64,000 nucleotides of DNA from Candidatus Bathyarchaeota archaeon (GCA_026014465.1 JAOZID010000010.1:1-64000), one strand, 5' to 3'; positions 53,364 through 62,998 are shown, counted from the first letter of the stretch. Program-made: numbers and translations. Notes: a model not told the origin generated them from the sequence alone.

Positions 53364-53954
53364 AACTAACCTACTCTAAGGCACAAAAAGCCCCTATTAA
53401 CATTACTCCCAAAAAAGAAGAAAACCCACGAAAAGCCCCCTTTTTAAGGGGTTGCGGCGGGGTTTAGGTTGTGTTCCCTTTTGGGAGTTATCGTTTCAGT
53501 TTGTTAGGTTCAAGCAGTTATAGTTAGCATTGAAGTTCCAGTTTACACTTCTGTTCCCGTTTAGTATGCCCAGCTGTAACGTTGTCTGGTTGGACTATTT
53601 TGTTGTCGTGGTAAAGCGTTATGTGGGTTGCTGTTTTTGGTTGGGCAGAGAAGTAACTGCGTTTAATCATCAAAAGTAACCTGAAATCACGCGCCTCTGC
53701 GATATTATGAAACAAGACAAGGGGCATCCCTGTTTCAAGAAACAGATAGCCAACTAATTGATTTAAATGCGAAAAATTCTGAGGCAAACAACACCAGAAA
53801 AGCCAGTATTTAAGAAAAACAAAAACATGTTTTGCAGCTAAAACCTTTTTATGACAAAATTTAAATGCGCTACACATGCATAGAACTGTTTGAATATTGC
53901 ACGGAAAAGGAGGTATTTTTTACATCTTTTTCCTGAATTGAAGGGTGTATTACG
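53364..53954. other. AT-rich intergenic stretch
   Basis: A 591-base gap. It contains a short hairpin CCCCTT-TTT-AAGGGG (53437-53451) and a weak minus-strand frame of 48 codons (53524-53670, starting MIKRSYFSAQPKT) with host-like composition but no ribosome site. AAAAGGAGGT at 53905 looks like a Shine-Dalgarno sequence yet is 40 nt ahead of the next start codon. Nothing else is supported. Confidence 0.5.
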
Positions 53955-54803
53955 ATGATCTGGAACTATGAATGTGTAAGTTGTTATGTTTCCCCTTCCC
54001 CAGTGGAGGGCTATGAACCTGTATTTCGCGCGTACAACGGCAGCAACCATCTATACATTAGGTCACAACAAGCTCACGATGAATTACCAGAAAATTACAC
54101 AAAAGAAGGACTTGCCTTCTACATATCCCCTGGACTTCTGCCAGGGCATTCACCGCTTTATACGCTATACAACCAAGAAAGCGACAACACTTTTTGTACA
54201 ATAGATGAAACAGAAAAAAACCTTGCCCTCAACAACGGCTACATAGAAACACCAACCCTGGGTTTTGTGACAAACGTTCCTGGACCTGGCTTAGTGCCCT
54301 TGTATCGCCTCTATAACTCAAGCATCATAGACCACTACTACACAACAAACAGTGAAGACCTAGACTTATCCGCACCCAAGCTTAACTCAGAGCAGCTTAA
54401 AGCACTAATAACAGAAAAACTTGGGGCAATAGCATCAGACTGCAAAATAGTATTCAACGATGAGAACTATCATATCCCAACCGAAAGCTTAACTCAACGC
54501 ATGGTAAACGACTTCTTGGCGCATCAACTACAACATATAAGTGCAAATCCCCTGCCTGCAAACGACTTTGTTAACCTCCTGAAAAGCCACGTCACAAAAG
54601 AAACATACCGCAACGGAAGAAAAATGCTTCCCTACCCGCTTGGGGTACTCTGGGAAAAAACAACAGGAAAAACATCAAACATCATCGCAGTCTATACGGG
54701 AAACGAAAACGACCCGTGGGGGATAAGAATCGTAGACCCTAAAAGCAAGGAGATGCACGTTCCAGACAACTTCAATAAAGATGTCGATTTAATCATCATT
54801 TAA
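53955..54803 (+). CDS. DUF5648 domain protein
   Basis: A 282-residue protein. Residues 1-130 carry three DUF5648-type repeats (beta-trefoil-like): EPVFRAYNGSNHLYIRSQQA, SPLYTLYNQESDNTFCTIDE, VPLYRLYNSSIIDHYYTTNS, each with a PxxRxYN and H/Y signature. The remainder (about 140-282) is an unassigned alpha/beta region ending WGIRIVDPKSKEMHVPDNF. DUF5648 repeats occur mostly in secreted bacterial proteins and may bind carbohydrate. No signal peptide is visible here. Codon use is more AT-rich than neighbouring housekeeping genes, suggesting acquisition. Confidence 0.8.
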   Translation: MIWNYECVSCYVSPSPVEGYEPVFRAYNGSNHLYIRSQQAHDELPENYTKEGLAFYISPGLLPGHSPLYTLYNQESDNTFCTIDETEKNLALNNGYIETPTLGFVTNVPGPGLVPLYRLYNSSIIDHYYTTNSEDLDLSAPKLNSEQLKALITEKLGAIASDCKIVFNDENYHIPTESLTQRMVNDFLAHQLQHISANPLPANDFVNLLKSHVTKETYRNGRKMLPYPLGVLWEKTTGKTSNIIAVYTGNENDPWGIRIVDPKSKEMHVPDNFNKDVDLIII

Positions 54804-55179
54804 CTGAACTAAATCTCATAAGGTAATTGAGTGGCTGGCTATCATAGCAAATGCACTTAATCTTTGTTGATTGGTCTTATTCGATTGCGTATGGGTGGCT
54901 CTGATGTTTAGCACTTTGCCTACGCTGTAGCGCGTTTTTCGTTTGGGTTACAGTTGCAGCTATGGAACCAAGCCGCGTTACACGCTTGGGGTCTTAAGCG
55001 TATTTACTCGCGCCTCCAAATCCGCCTTTTCCAAATCCACACACCCACATATTAACTCACAAGAACAAAACGTTCCACCACACAAATACCCAAATCAACT
55101 CATAAACCACAAACAACACAAAACCCGCAAAACCCATAAATACACCGAACACGGAACAATTCTAACACAACATCAACGT
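54804..55179. other. intergenic stretch upstream of tRNA-Val
   Basis: No convincing gene. The last 100 bases are A/C-rich; CCCATAAATACA (55133-55144), about 40 nt before the tRNA, is a candidate TATA box for it. Confidence 0.5.
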
Positions 55180-55257
55180 GGGCCGGTCGTCTAGCCTGGT
55201 TAGGACATCTGCTTGACGTGCAGAAGGTCACCGGTCCGAATCCGGTCCGGCCCACCA
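55180..55257 (+). tRNA. tRNA-Val (anticodon GAC)
   Basis: A full cloverleaf: acceptor GGGCCGG paired with CCGGCCC, D-stem GTCT/GGAC, anticodon stem TCTGC/GCAGA around loop TTGACGT (anticodon GAC, reading GUC/GUU valine codons), T-stem ACCGG/CCGGT with loop TCCGAAT, discriminator A and encoded CCA. No intron. It stands at the left edge of an accessory-looking stretch. Confidence 0.97.
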
Positions 55258-55910
55258 TAACGAATCAGGTATTCTTTTTTTGCACACAAGCAAGTGGTTG
55301 GTTTTCTTAGTAGCCTTGGAGGTTATTCGCTAATTGAAGTGCGAGTGCGGCGCCTTAAGGCGTATGGAATGAAATGCCAATAGAACCATGGTTGACTTGG
55401 TTTTGTCAGGGCTAATTCATTGATAAAGCATTCGGTCATATTGATGACTGTAAAGCTGTATCTTGCAATTATATGTGAGAAAAAATTCTAATCATTTAAC
55501 GGAATTATCTGCTTTAAAGCAAAAAAACATGGGCGCAAAAGAGTATTTTATTCAATGTCAGAAAAAACATTTTAACAGCATAATTATCAGGCAAGCATTT
55601 TTGCTTTTGATACTTTTGACCCTAAATCATACTAAATACATCATAACAGCACACTTGACAGCACATTAAAAAACAGACCCCAAAAGGGAACCTCACACTG
55701 GTTATAGGCTGTACAATCATGAGTCGCCCGACCTTCAACTATCCGAAATAGCATGAAGGAAACAAAGAATTGAAAACTCCAGTTCCCTGGAAACGCCAAC
55801 TACATTTGAAAAGGGTACAAAAATGATCAAACGAGAAAAGAACCTCGCCAAACAATCAGCCACAGTATCCAATCAACAATTGGTCAGCCACCAAAAAAGG
55901 AGGCAATATC
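55258..55910. other. long non-coding leader region of the 1162-aa operon
   Basis: A 653-base, AT-rich gap. It contains a perfect palindrome CGCCTTAAGGCG (about 55350-55361) but no second copy of the tRNA 3' end, integrase or convincing frame; a 68-codon frame at 55463 lacks a ribosome site. The operon's GGAGG (55899-55903) ends the region. An unusually long leader or lost genes could explain it. Confidence 0.5.
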
Positions 55911-58900
55911 TTGTCAGGTGAAGAAAAGCCTAAACGTTCACAACCAAATATAACACCCATAAAAAAGGTAAATGTAAATACAATCTCCACATCACGAACC
56001 GCAACCCAACCAACAACTCAACCTGCCCCAAAAACAACATCATCCTCATCGGCAGCCACTCGTTCAATACCTCAACCAACCCCAACCCTAGTCATCAATG
56101 CGCCTAGTATGCGTCGCGTTCGTAAGACCGTGGACATCCTCAATCCTGCAGACAAGCAAGAAGAAGCAATGTTTCTATCCGTACGCAAAAATTCGATTCA
56201 GCATTTCTATCTGGGAATGAAAGAGTCTGTTAAGCTTGTTGGAACCATGAAACTTGTTTTGGCGCGAATGATTCCCAGCCGTCTCTCAGGAGTTATACTC
56301 GCCAAAAACGGAGACCCCGCCCAGCGCCTTCAAATCTCCATAGACTTTGAGGATGGTAACTACTTAGCCCTTACCGACAAACAAGGGAGCTTCACCCTTT
56401 CTTTAGGGGACAAAATCCACTTTTTCCCAGAATCAAAAACATTGACATTCAAGATAAAGGGCGCAAACAAAACTCTTACCGTTGAAATTAACTCTTCCAA
56501 GATAGACGCACAAGGCACAGTAGAAAACATCACCCTCACCGAAGACATAACACCCCTGCCCGTAAGCATAATCACAAGCCTCAAAGACCTGCTTCCCCCT
56601 GAAGAACCAACCAAACCAACCCAAGAAAAAGAAGAAACCCCCACCCAACCAGGAATAACCCTAGGCGAAGAAAACAACTGCCTCATAAAATTCATGAAAG
56701 ACTACACTGTTGACCGTTTCCCCTTTGGCGTGTTCTTCCGACTCGTAGAACCCAAAACCAGTGTGGTCTCAGCAGTCAGAAGAATTCCGCTAAACGGAAT
56801 CAAATTCTTCTACACCACTATGTTTGAAACCGGGAAATCCTTCTCCGATGAAAACGCAACCTACATCGACCGTGTCCCCATCGAACAACCTATTAGCGTT
56901 GACGGCTTTCGTGACCAGATTATCGGTATAGACGGAGCCACTACTGTAGGTCCACAAGAAAACGTTCCCATGGCTGGAACTCTAGGGTTGGGCTATGTCG
57001 TTCGCATGTCTCAGAGCTGGACTCCTAAAGATTATACTCTGGGAAATCTTGTTTACTCCCTCCCACTCGCTCCTGGAGAGCAACAAAAAGTCGCCGTCTT
57101 CGAACGCACAGACATCGCCTCCGTCAGCGAGATGGAACGACTAGACGTCACTGAACAACAAAGGCAACTAGACATCACTGATACCTCCGCCCAAGCCATC
57201 GCCACCTCCAGTTTCAATGAGGTCTCCCGCGGAGGAAGCGAGTTTGAAACTATAGCTAGGTCGTCTTCACATAGCTCAGGTTTGCTTGGTGGATTATTTG
57301 GAGGCGGCAGCGGCGGCTCCTCCAGCTCTCAAGGTAGCTCTTACTCATGGATGGAAGGCATCAGAAACAGCTTCCAAAGTGTAGCCGAACGAACACACGC
57401 ATCCGTCCAAAGGCAAGCAGCCGCCCGCCGTAGCGCCCTTCGTACCAGCATGAGAATCGCCAGCGCAGCAGAATCACAAAACGTAACCACACGGGTCATA
57501 ACTAACCATAACCACACCCGCGCACTCACTCTTCAATACTGGGAAGTTCAACGTCTATACGAAGTCTCCATGGGCGTCGAAGGCGTCACCCTCGTCTGCT
57601 TAGTTCCTCTGGAAGTAGTCAGATTCCTCCCCTGCACAAACCCCCGCCAACCCCTAACCCTCACCAACGCCAACTTGGTTTCCAATAGAGAAGCCCTCCT
57701 CCAGAGGTACTCACTTATCCTCAAACATTCTGATATCCTCGCTAAGAGTCTTCCCCGTCAATACCTATACGGGCTATCCTTGCTTACCCAATTTGCCAGT
57801 GACCCAACTGCCGAAGTACAACCAGCAGGAAGTGCTGCAGAAGCAGTAATAAAAATCAGTCTCACGGGAACATTTCTCCCCTTCGAAGACATTTACGTCT
57901 CCGCGGTAACCAAACGAGGAAGCCGAATAGGTCCTGTGCGACTGGAAGGTACCCCACTAACAATTCCTGACCTCACCACAACCCAAGACGCAACAAAACT
58001 GTTCTTCACCAAAGACGCCCTCATAGGCTTCATTAGAGAAAAACGGCATGGTTCAGATAAGGTTACCTACGACGGAAGAATTGTCCTTCCACCATCAGTT
58101 GCTCGAAATGACATCGTCGGCTTTGAAGTTAGCCGAAGGTTCCGAACGTACGAATACTCCCTCATAAGTCCATCAATACAAACCTTAATGCTGTTCAAAA
58201 TAGAATTATCAAAAGCAGCCACGATTCCAAATTTCCCATTATACTCTCAAACTGTACGACTAAGTCCCAGTGAACTCGAAAAAGAAATCGGGGGACCTTT
58301 GCTTTTATCCATGCAGGCAAACTTGCAGGAAATAGACTTCAAAGGAAACATTGTGCCTGCTGAGAGCTACTTACACGCTTCAGTTCTGGATATGGAACTT
58401 CCCCCGACCATGCCCATCCCCGCCCGACAACTTCCTCCTGTCCTTCGCTTCAACCAGGTGCTAGAAATTGAAAAAACGCTTCAACACGTCGTCCGCAACA
58501 CCGTCGCCTACTCTAAAGCGGTATGGCTCTCACTCACTCCTGAAGAGCGAGCCATCATGCTAGAAGGCTTCACTATAGGCGTTCCCCAAGGCGGAATTAC
58601 CGACGAGAGCCAAATGGTTCCCCTTCTCAACTGTGTCGAAAACCGTCTTCTCGGCTTTTACGGTAACAGCATGATCATGCCCTTCATAATCCCGCCAGCG
58701 CTAGCCGAAGAGATGCAGATTACCTCTGGTCAAATCCAAGATATGCTCACAAACTTCCATAAAAGAGCCTTCTCCCCCCCAAAAGGTCTCATTGCCCTGC
58801 CCACCAGAGGCGTATTAGCCGAAGCTGTCTTAGGCAGTTGCCCCTCGGCAGAAAAAATCGATATCACCCGCTTCTGGAACTGGCAAGACGCCCCCGTAGA

Positions 58901-59399
58901 CACTGCCCCTGAAATCGCCCCCGTCACGGTTCCCACAACTACACCTCCACTTACCACAGGACTAAATCCGCCCAGTACCCTCACTGGCATGCCCCCCCTG
59001 ATTAACAACCTAAACGCAACCGCCCCACCCACCGCAGACACCACCCTACTACAAGCCCTCACTAAAGCGGCAGCCGAACAAAAAGGATTCAGCACAGACA
59101 TTACTGGAGCCTCTCTGCTTGCACCACTCATAAAGGGCTCCCAAGAGACCGCAGAAAAAGCTAGAGCAGACGCACTAAAAACCACACGCGAAACACTACA
59201 ATTAGCTATGTCCACCGCAGGCAACATCATCGGCGCCTACAAAGGCAACCCAACCGCCGGCTCAGACGCCCTTCGCGCTCTTACTGGAACACCTTCAGAA
59301 AAGAAAGAAACCAAAAAAACAGACGACAAAACCAAGAAAGAAACCGAAAAATCACCCGGAAAAACCGGAAGCACAAATTCAGGAGAAAAAAACCCGTAA
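55911..59399 (+). CDS. 1162-residue multidomain protein of unknown function
   Basis: A very large protein with no recognised enzyme motif. Residues 1-65 are Thr/Ser/Pro-rich and disordered; about 118-212 look like a carboxypeptidase-regulatory-type beta-sandwich (SRLSGVILAKNGDPAQRLQI); then a PT/E linker (228-250). A region around 375-400 has NLVYSLPLAPGEQQKVAVFE, residues 402-450 a Thr/Ser-rich coiled segment, 455-478 a Gly/Ser run, and 480-565 a helical stretch ending TNHNHTRALTLQYWEVQRLY, which looks strongly conserved. The C-terminus (about 1000-1162) is Pro/Thr-rich, then Lys-rich. No signal peptide or TM helix. TTG start with GGAGG eight bases upstream. Operon with the next gene. Confidence 0.9.
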   Translation: MSGEEKPKRSQPNITPIKKVNVNTISTSRTATQPTTQPAPKTTSSSSAATRSIPQPTPTLVINAPSMRRVRKTVDILNPADKQEEAMFLSVRKNSIQHFYLGMKESVKLVGTMKLVLARMIPSRLSGVILAKNGDPAQRLQISIDFEDGNYLALTDKQGSFTLSLGDKIHFFPESKTLTFKIKGANKTLTVEINSSKIDAQGTVENITLTEDITPLPVSIITSLKDLLPPEEPTKPTQEKEETPTQPGITLGEENNCLIKFMKDYTVDRFPFGVFFRLVEPKTSVVSAVRRIPLNGIKFFYTTMFETGKSFSDENATYIDRVPIEQPISVDGFRDQIIGIDGATTVGPQENVPMAGTLGLGYVVRMSQSWTPKDYTLGNLVYSLPLAPGEQQKVAVFERTDIASVSEMERLDVTEQQRQLDITDTSAQAIATSSFNEVSRGGSEFETIARSSSHSSGLLGGLFGGGSGGSSSSQGSSYSWMEGIRNSFQSVAERTHASVQRQAAARRSALRTSMRIASAAESQNVTTRVITNHNHTRALTLQYWEVQRLYEVSMGVEGVTLVCLVPLEVVRFLPCTNPRQPLTLTNANLVSNREALLQRYSLILKHSDILAKSLPRQYLYGLSLLTQFASDPTAEVQPAGSAAEAVIKISLTGTFLPFEDIYVSAVTKRGSRIGPVRLEGTPLTIPDLTTTQDATKLFFTKDALIGFIREKRHGSDKVTYDGRIVLPPSVARNDIVGFEVSRRFRTYEYSLISPSIQTLMLFKIELSKAATIPNFPLYSQTVRLSPSELEKEIGGPLLLSMQANLQEIDFKGNIVPAESYLHASVLDMELPPTMPIPARQLPPVLRFNQVLEIEKTLQHVVRNTVAYSKAVWLSLTPEERAIMLEGFTIGVPQGGITDESQMVPLLNCVENRLLGFYGNSMIMPFIIPPALAEEMQITSGQIQDMLTNFHKRAFSPPKGLIALPTRGVLAEAVLGSCPSAEKIDITRFWNWQDAPVDTAPEIAPVTVPTTTPPLTTGLNPPSTLTGMPPLINNLNATAPPTADTTLLQALTKAAAEQKGFSTDITGASLLAPLIKGSQETAEKARADALKTTRETLQLAMSTAGNIIGAYKGNPTAGSDALRALTGTPSEKKETKKTDDKTKKETEKSPGKTGSTNSGEKNP

Positions 59400-59414
59400 A
59401 GGAGAGAAAAAAAC

Positions 59415-60437
59415 ATGTCCACAGAAGATGAAACTTCAACCACAGAAACCGAAACCACGGAAGAAACCGAAAATATACCCCAACCTAACCCCGCTGAAGC
59501 CAGGCTTCTTGACGCCCTTTCCTCTATTATCGAAAACGCCAGTTCCCCTGAAATAGCTGAAGCCCAGCTGATATTGCTTCGCCGCTTAGCCCTTCAAGGA
59601 GACGTCATTAACAGCCGAATTCCCGCTCCCCTCAACATCACCGAGGTAGGCGGATACATTAACCTTCTTGACACTAAAAACCAATCAGAGATGCAAGCCC
59701 AGATGCTCGCTGGCGTCCTAGGCGTTGCAGGACCTAACCCGCCCTTCGGCTGGCTCAGCACTAAACCCAAACTCATAATGATTCCCGTAGCCAACGACCG
59801 CCCTGAATGCCCAGCCCAACCCAGCATCCCCATTCGCGTTACCATCCGCAGCGACTTTCTTCCCGATATAAACGCCGCTCTCAAAACAATCCACGACCAA
59901 CACTGTACCCTGCCCCTTCTCAACACCTTCCAACCCCTACCCCCATCAACTGCCTCCCAAGAAAACATCGACCCCCTCCCTTACCTTGGACGAACACTAA
60001 CCATCGTTCCCACAACCGCTCTTCGCGACCCCACTAGCGACCCCATTGCGTTAGCCAAACCCCAAGGCACTGACCAACCATATCAGCCAGTCGCCCGAGT
60101 GTTAAAACCCGAATCCAGCATCACCCCCACTGACTGGGAAGCCTACCAATGTGACCAAAACAGCTGCACCGCCAAAACCATTACAAACGCCAAATATCTC
60201 CCCCTCAACCCCATCCTCGCCAACGCAGGCTTTTACCCCCAAAACCCCGACCCGACCCCTCAAAACCAAAACAGCACCAACTGGACCACCTACACCAACA
60301 TCACAGGCCTTATCCCCAAAATCACCACCTTAGGCACCGAACTCACCCTACTACATACCCCCGCAGATATCGCCCAAAGCATCTTTGCCCCCCGCCTCAA
60401 CTGGACCTGGAACGGACAAGAATTCACCCCACCATGA
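59415..60437 (+). CDS. 340-residue protein of unknown function, operon partner
   Basis: Begins with a Thr/Glu tail (STEDETSTTETETTEETENI) and a helical segment (EARLLDALSSIIENASSPEIAEAQLILLRRLA), then a Pro/Asn-rich region with short beta-like strands (GWLSTKPKLIMIPVAND, IPIRVTIRSDFLPDI) and WTWNGQEFTPP at the end. No known domain, signal peptide or TM helix. The ATG lies 15 nt after the 1162-aa stop, with AAAGGAGAG covering that gap, so the two are made together and may form one assembly. Confidence 0.85.
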   Translation: MSTEDETSTTETETTEETENIPQPNPAEARLLDALSSIIENASSPEIAEAQLILLRRLALQGDVINSRIPAPLNITEVGGYINLLDTKNQSEMQAQMLAGVLGVAGPNPPFGWLSTKPKLIMIPVANDRPECPAQPSIPIRVTIRSDFLPDINAALKTIHDQHCTLPLLNTFQPLPPSTASQENIDPLPYLGRTLTIVPTTALRDPTSDPIALAKPQGTDQPYQPVARVLKPESSITPTDWEAYQCDQNSCTAKTITNAKYLPLNPILANAGFYPQNPDPTPQNQNSTNWTTYTNITGLIPKITTLGTELTLLHTPADIAQSIFAPRLNWTWNGQEFTPP

Positions 60438-60549
60438 ACAGAGCGACAAAAAATAAACGCTCTTCCCTTTTTACCTAACACACGTCAATTTATGAGCGGT
60501 TATGTCGGCAGCAGCTCAAAAGAAACGGTCTGTTTTGAGATAAAAAGAC

Positions 60550-62058
60550 CTAAACTCCTGTTTTCATCACTATGTACCTGTCTGTTCTTGCTGCTTCATT
60601 GTTCTTGTCTGCCTTTTTAATAGGTCTTGCTTGCAGATTAAATGCGTAGATTACCCAACCTTTGCCCTCAAAGCCTAATAAGAAAGCTTTTGGGTCTCTT
60701 AATCCTACTACTTCTCCTTTTTGGATTTCATCATAGCATACTCTTGGAACGCTTACAGTAAATTCTTCAAGATAATGAAACGGAGAACTAATTTGGTCAT
60801 AGGGTAATTCACAGAAATTTTCGTCGAGGATATAGTGCACGTCTAAGTCTTCTGCATTTACTATTAATCCATCAAAACTATCCCATCCTCTTTTATCAAA
60901 ACCATTTCGTCCTATTCCTGCAAGAATGCCTTTTTGTAACATGATTTCTTCTTTGCTCGTCCATTTTTTGTATAAATAACGTTTAAGCGTGTAACTATGA
61001 GCCTTTTGAGTCGATGTCGATAATTTATCAAGTGCGTCATTAAATGAATTAATCCAACCGCATTCAAGTGGAATGCTACTAAGATAAAAATCCAAAAAAT
61101 TATACATAAACTGCCCCTCTTTCAAGTCACTCCCTATTATGATAAAAAATGTTTGATTGTCTTCACCGTACATCCCTTGTAAAATTATAGAAACTGTAGC
61201 GGTGATTTTTTTGTGGGGCTGTTCAAGAGATGCTATGAGGTTTTTAGCGCCTGAACCATATGTTATTTTCCCTTTAACCGTAATTGACCACGGTATCAAT
61301 TTTGAAACTGGTGCATATGCTTCATCTCTTTTTGTCCACAGATATTCAATTTGTCGCAAAAAGCTTTTGAATCCATCAAACTCTGCAGATGTTGCTTCTG
61401 AAGTAAGATAAATCGCCGATTGTGTATTTCCAAACTCGGCTGGTGAACTATATCTAAATGTCGGTAGAAGCAAAATACTATCCCCCGACGAGATTTTCTT
61501 AGAGACGTTTATTGCACGTGATTTTGTTTTTCCTGAGGGAAACACGGTAAACTCATGCTCAAAAAACTCTGGGCTGTCCGGTTCTCGTTTTTCGTAAGTC
61601 AAATTCGTTTTTAATGTGTTCAATAAACCTATAGACCACTGAATCAAGATGATGCCCGCTTTTTTCCAGTCTTCGCGGTCAATAGGATACCTTTTTCCAA
61701 TAAAACACTCATAAATATCCCCGATTTTAGTGAACTTTTTTGTTACTTCCGCATCTGTACCTTGTTCCCTATCGTGTACAAAATGATTTCGGAGTTCTTT
61801 TATCTTCTTAAGAGTATCTTCCGACCCTGCATCTAGTGGTATCCTCTTTGAGTTGCCTGAAGCTTCATGAAGAAGAATGAACAAATTTCTAATTAAAAGC
61901 TCAAAACTTTTTTCGTCTTTTGGTAAACATAGTTCATGAAGTGCGGATGTTACTTTAGTTGTTGTTTTGAAAATTTGTTTTTGCTGATACGTGCGTGCAA
62001 TTTCGTTTAATTGGCAGTAAAGCTGTTTAAAGTCTTTAAAACAAGTGCTTCTGACCAT
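60550..62058 (-). CDS. HEPN-like domain protein, AT-rich
   Basis: A 502-residue protein of unknown function. The N-terminal helical region (about 1-130) contains RNHFVH (Arg90-His95) in KKIKELRNHFVHDRE, matching the R-x4-H catalytic signature of HEPN ribonucleases. The middle (about 165-330) is beta-rich and the C-terminal part (about 395-502) has alternating strands with no assigned family. Base composition is clearly more AT-rich than neighbours and Lys/Ile/Phe use is high, indicating transfer. HEPN proteins often serve in defence or toxin systems; no antitoxin-like MNT partner is adjacent. I start at ATG 62058; a TTG at 62073 is possible. Confidence 0.75.
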   Translation of the reverse strand: MVRSTCFKDFKQLYCQLNEIARTYQQKQIFKTTTKVTSALHELCLPKDEKSFELLIRNLFILLHEASGNSKRIPLDAGSEDTLKKIKELRNHFVHDREQGTDAEVTKKFTKIGDIYECFIGKRYPIDREDWKKAGIILIQWSIGLLNTLKTNLTYEKREPDSPEFFEHEFTVFPSGKTKSRAINVSKKISSGDSILLLPTFRYSSPAEFGNTQSAIYLTSEATSAEFDGFKSFLRQIEYLWTKRDEAYAPVSKLIPWSITVKGKITYGSGAKNLIASLEQPHKKITATVSIILQGMYGEDNQTFFIIIGSDLKEGQFMYNFLDFYLSSIPLECGWINSFNDALDKLSTSTQKAHSYTLKRYLYKKWTSKEEIMLQKGILAGIGRNGFDKRGWDSFDGLIVNAEDLDVHYILDENFCELPYDQISSPFHYLEEFTVSVPRVCYDEIQKGEVVGLRDPKAFLLGFEGKGWVIYAFNLQARPIKKADKNNEAARTDRYIVMKTGV

Positions 62059-62149
62059 AAACACTCGACCCAATAAACAATGCGTCGTGAACAGTATTTT
62101 AGCTTTGGTTATTGTAATATAAATAACAACATGTGACTCTTTTTTGATA

Positions 62150-62302
62150 TTAGAGGTCGTAGCGGGTTAGGTCGTGTTGGTTGCCTGTGTTGGGGGTGAC
62201 GAAGTAGAAGGTTAGGTCGCAGTTGTTGCAGTGGTGTTCTTGGTTTTTGTGTTTTTGGGTGTTGGTGGAGCCGCATTTGGGGCAGGGTGGGGTGTTGGGC
62301 AT
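62150..62302 (-). CDS. 50-residue zinc-ribbon protein
   Basis: MPNTPPCPKCGSTNTQKHKN, then QEHHCNNCDLTFYFVTPNTG and NQHDLTRYDL. CPKC and CNNC form a zinc ribbon of the type found in small archaeal nucleic-acid-binding proteins and transposon-related zinc fingers. No Shine-Dalgarno sequence; the mRNA may be leaderless. It is upstream of the HEPN-like gene on the same strand (92 nt), so the two could be cotranscribed. Confidence 0.6.
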   Translation of the reverse strand: MPNTPPCPKCGSTNTQKHKNQEHHCNNCDLTFYFVTPNTGNQHDLTRYDL

Positions 62303-62615
62303 GGTTGTGTTCTCTGTTGTTTGGTTTGTTTGCTATGAATGGGGGTGCTTTCACCAGAGTCTGGGTCACGCCACCCAATGATAGTCATAATTTGGCTCTC
62401 TCGCTTTGATGAGATGCAGAACATGGGTTTTACGCGTGCCTTGATAGACATCCATGGTGAAAGCATACATGACTGCTTTTTGGATGCCCTTATAGTTATT
62501 GGACAGATTTTTTGTTTCTATATTTAGGCTACTGAGGCGGGTTTGCTAACTATACTGCAATTGCTTTAAAAGTGTAGACGCGCATTTTTATGTTGAATCT
62601 TTGGATGTGTATGTT
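62303..62615. other. intergenic stretch between divergent genes
   Basis: A 313-base region. Open frames on both strands have no ribosome site. GACGCGCATTTTTATG (62578-62593) resembles a BRE/TATA promoter for the YbjQ gene and is similar to GACGCGTTTTTATG at the OsmC gene (24765). Confidence 0.4.
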
Positions 62616-62954
62616 ATGGTTGATGATTTGATTTTGGCGACTATGCCTCTGATTCCTATGTATGATGTTGTTGATGTTTTGGGTATTGTTTATGGTTCCA
62701 GCACGCGGACTCGCGGGATAGGCGGCAGGTTTGTTTCAGGTATTCAGTCTATGACTGGCGGCAAGGGCACCGCTTATGAGGAAGAAATTGAAAAAGCGCG
62801 ACGTGACGCTTTGGATGAGTTAAAGCAGCGGGCAAGGAGTATGGGTGCGAACGCGGTTTTATCTATCGATTTTGAGACCTCGGAGGTTTTGGAGGGTTTC
62901 ATTTTAGTGTCGGCTTACGGAACCGCAGTAAAGTTGCAGAAAAAGATGCAATAA
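62616..62954 (+). CDS. YbjQ/UPF0145 family protein
   Basis: A 112-residue protein of the YbjQ family (heavy-metal-binding-like domain; function not established). It shows VDVLGIVYGSSTRTRGIGGR, a helix EEEIEKARRDALDELKQRAR, MGANAVLSIDFETSEV and VSAYGTAVKL, the standard family elements that form a pentameric fold. The ATG at 62616 precedes the conserved part by a normal distance; another five residues could be added from 62601. Confidence 0.9.
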   Translation: MVDDLILATMPLIPMYDVVDVLGIVYGSSTRTRGIGGRFVSGIQSMTGGKGTAYEEEIEKARRDALDELKQRARSMGANAVLSIDFETSEVLEGFILVSAYGTAVKLQKKMQ

Positions 62955-62998
62955 CCTCTAAATAGCTACGCCGCAGAGTTGGTGTTGGAGACTTAGCC

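Noticed and set aside
53524-53877. 117-codon minus-strand frame
   Set aside because: No ribosome site and unlikely composition in its first half; only the last 48 codons look vaguely protein-like, so I noted them in the gap entry without calling a gene.
53905-53914. AAAAGGAGGT, a strong Shine-Dalgarno-like site
   Set aside because: No start codon with a usable frame lies at the right distance; the next gene starts about 40 nt further on. It may be chance or a remnant.
55463-55669. 68-codon frame in the long leader before the 1162-aa gene
   Set aside because: Asn/Lys/His-rich, no ribosome site, in AT-rich DNA where open frames arise often.
62212-62466. 84-codon minus-strand frame overlapping the zinc-ribbon gene
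   Set aside because: Its second half is an out-of-frame reading of the zinc-ribbon gene (Thr/Pro/Lys runs). The first half is not recognisable and has no ribosome site.
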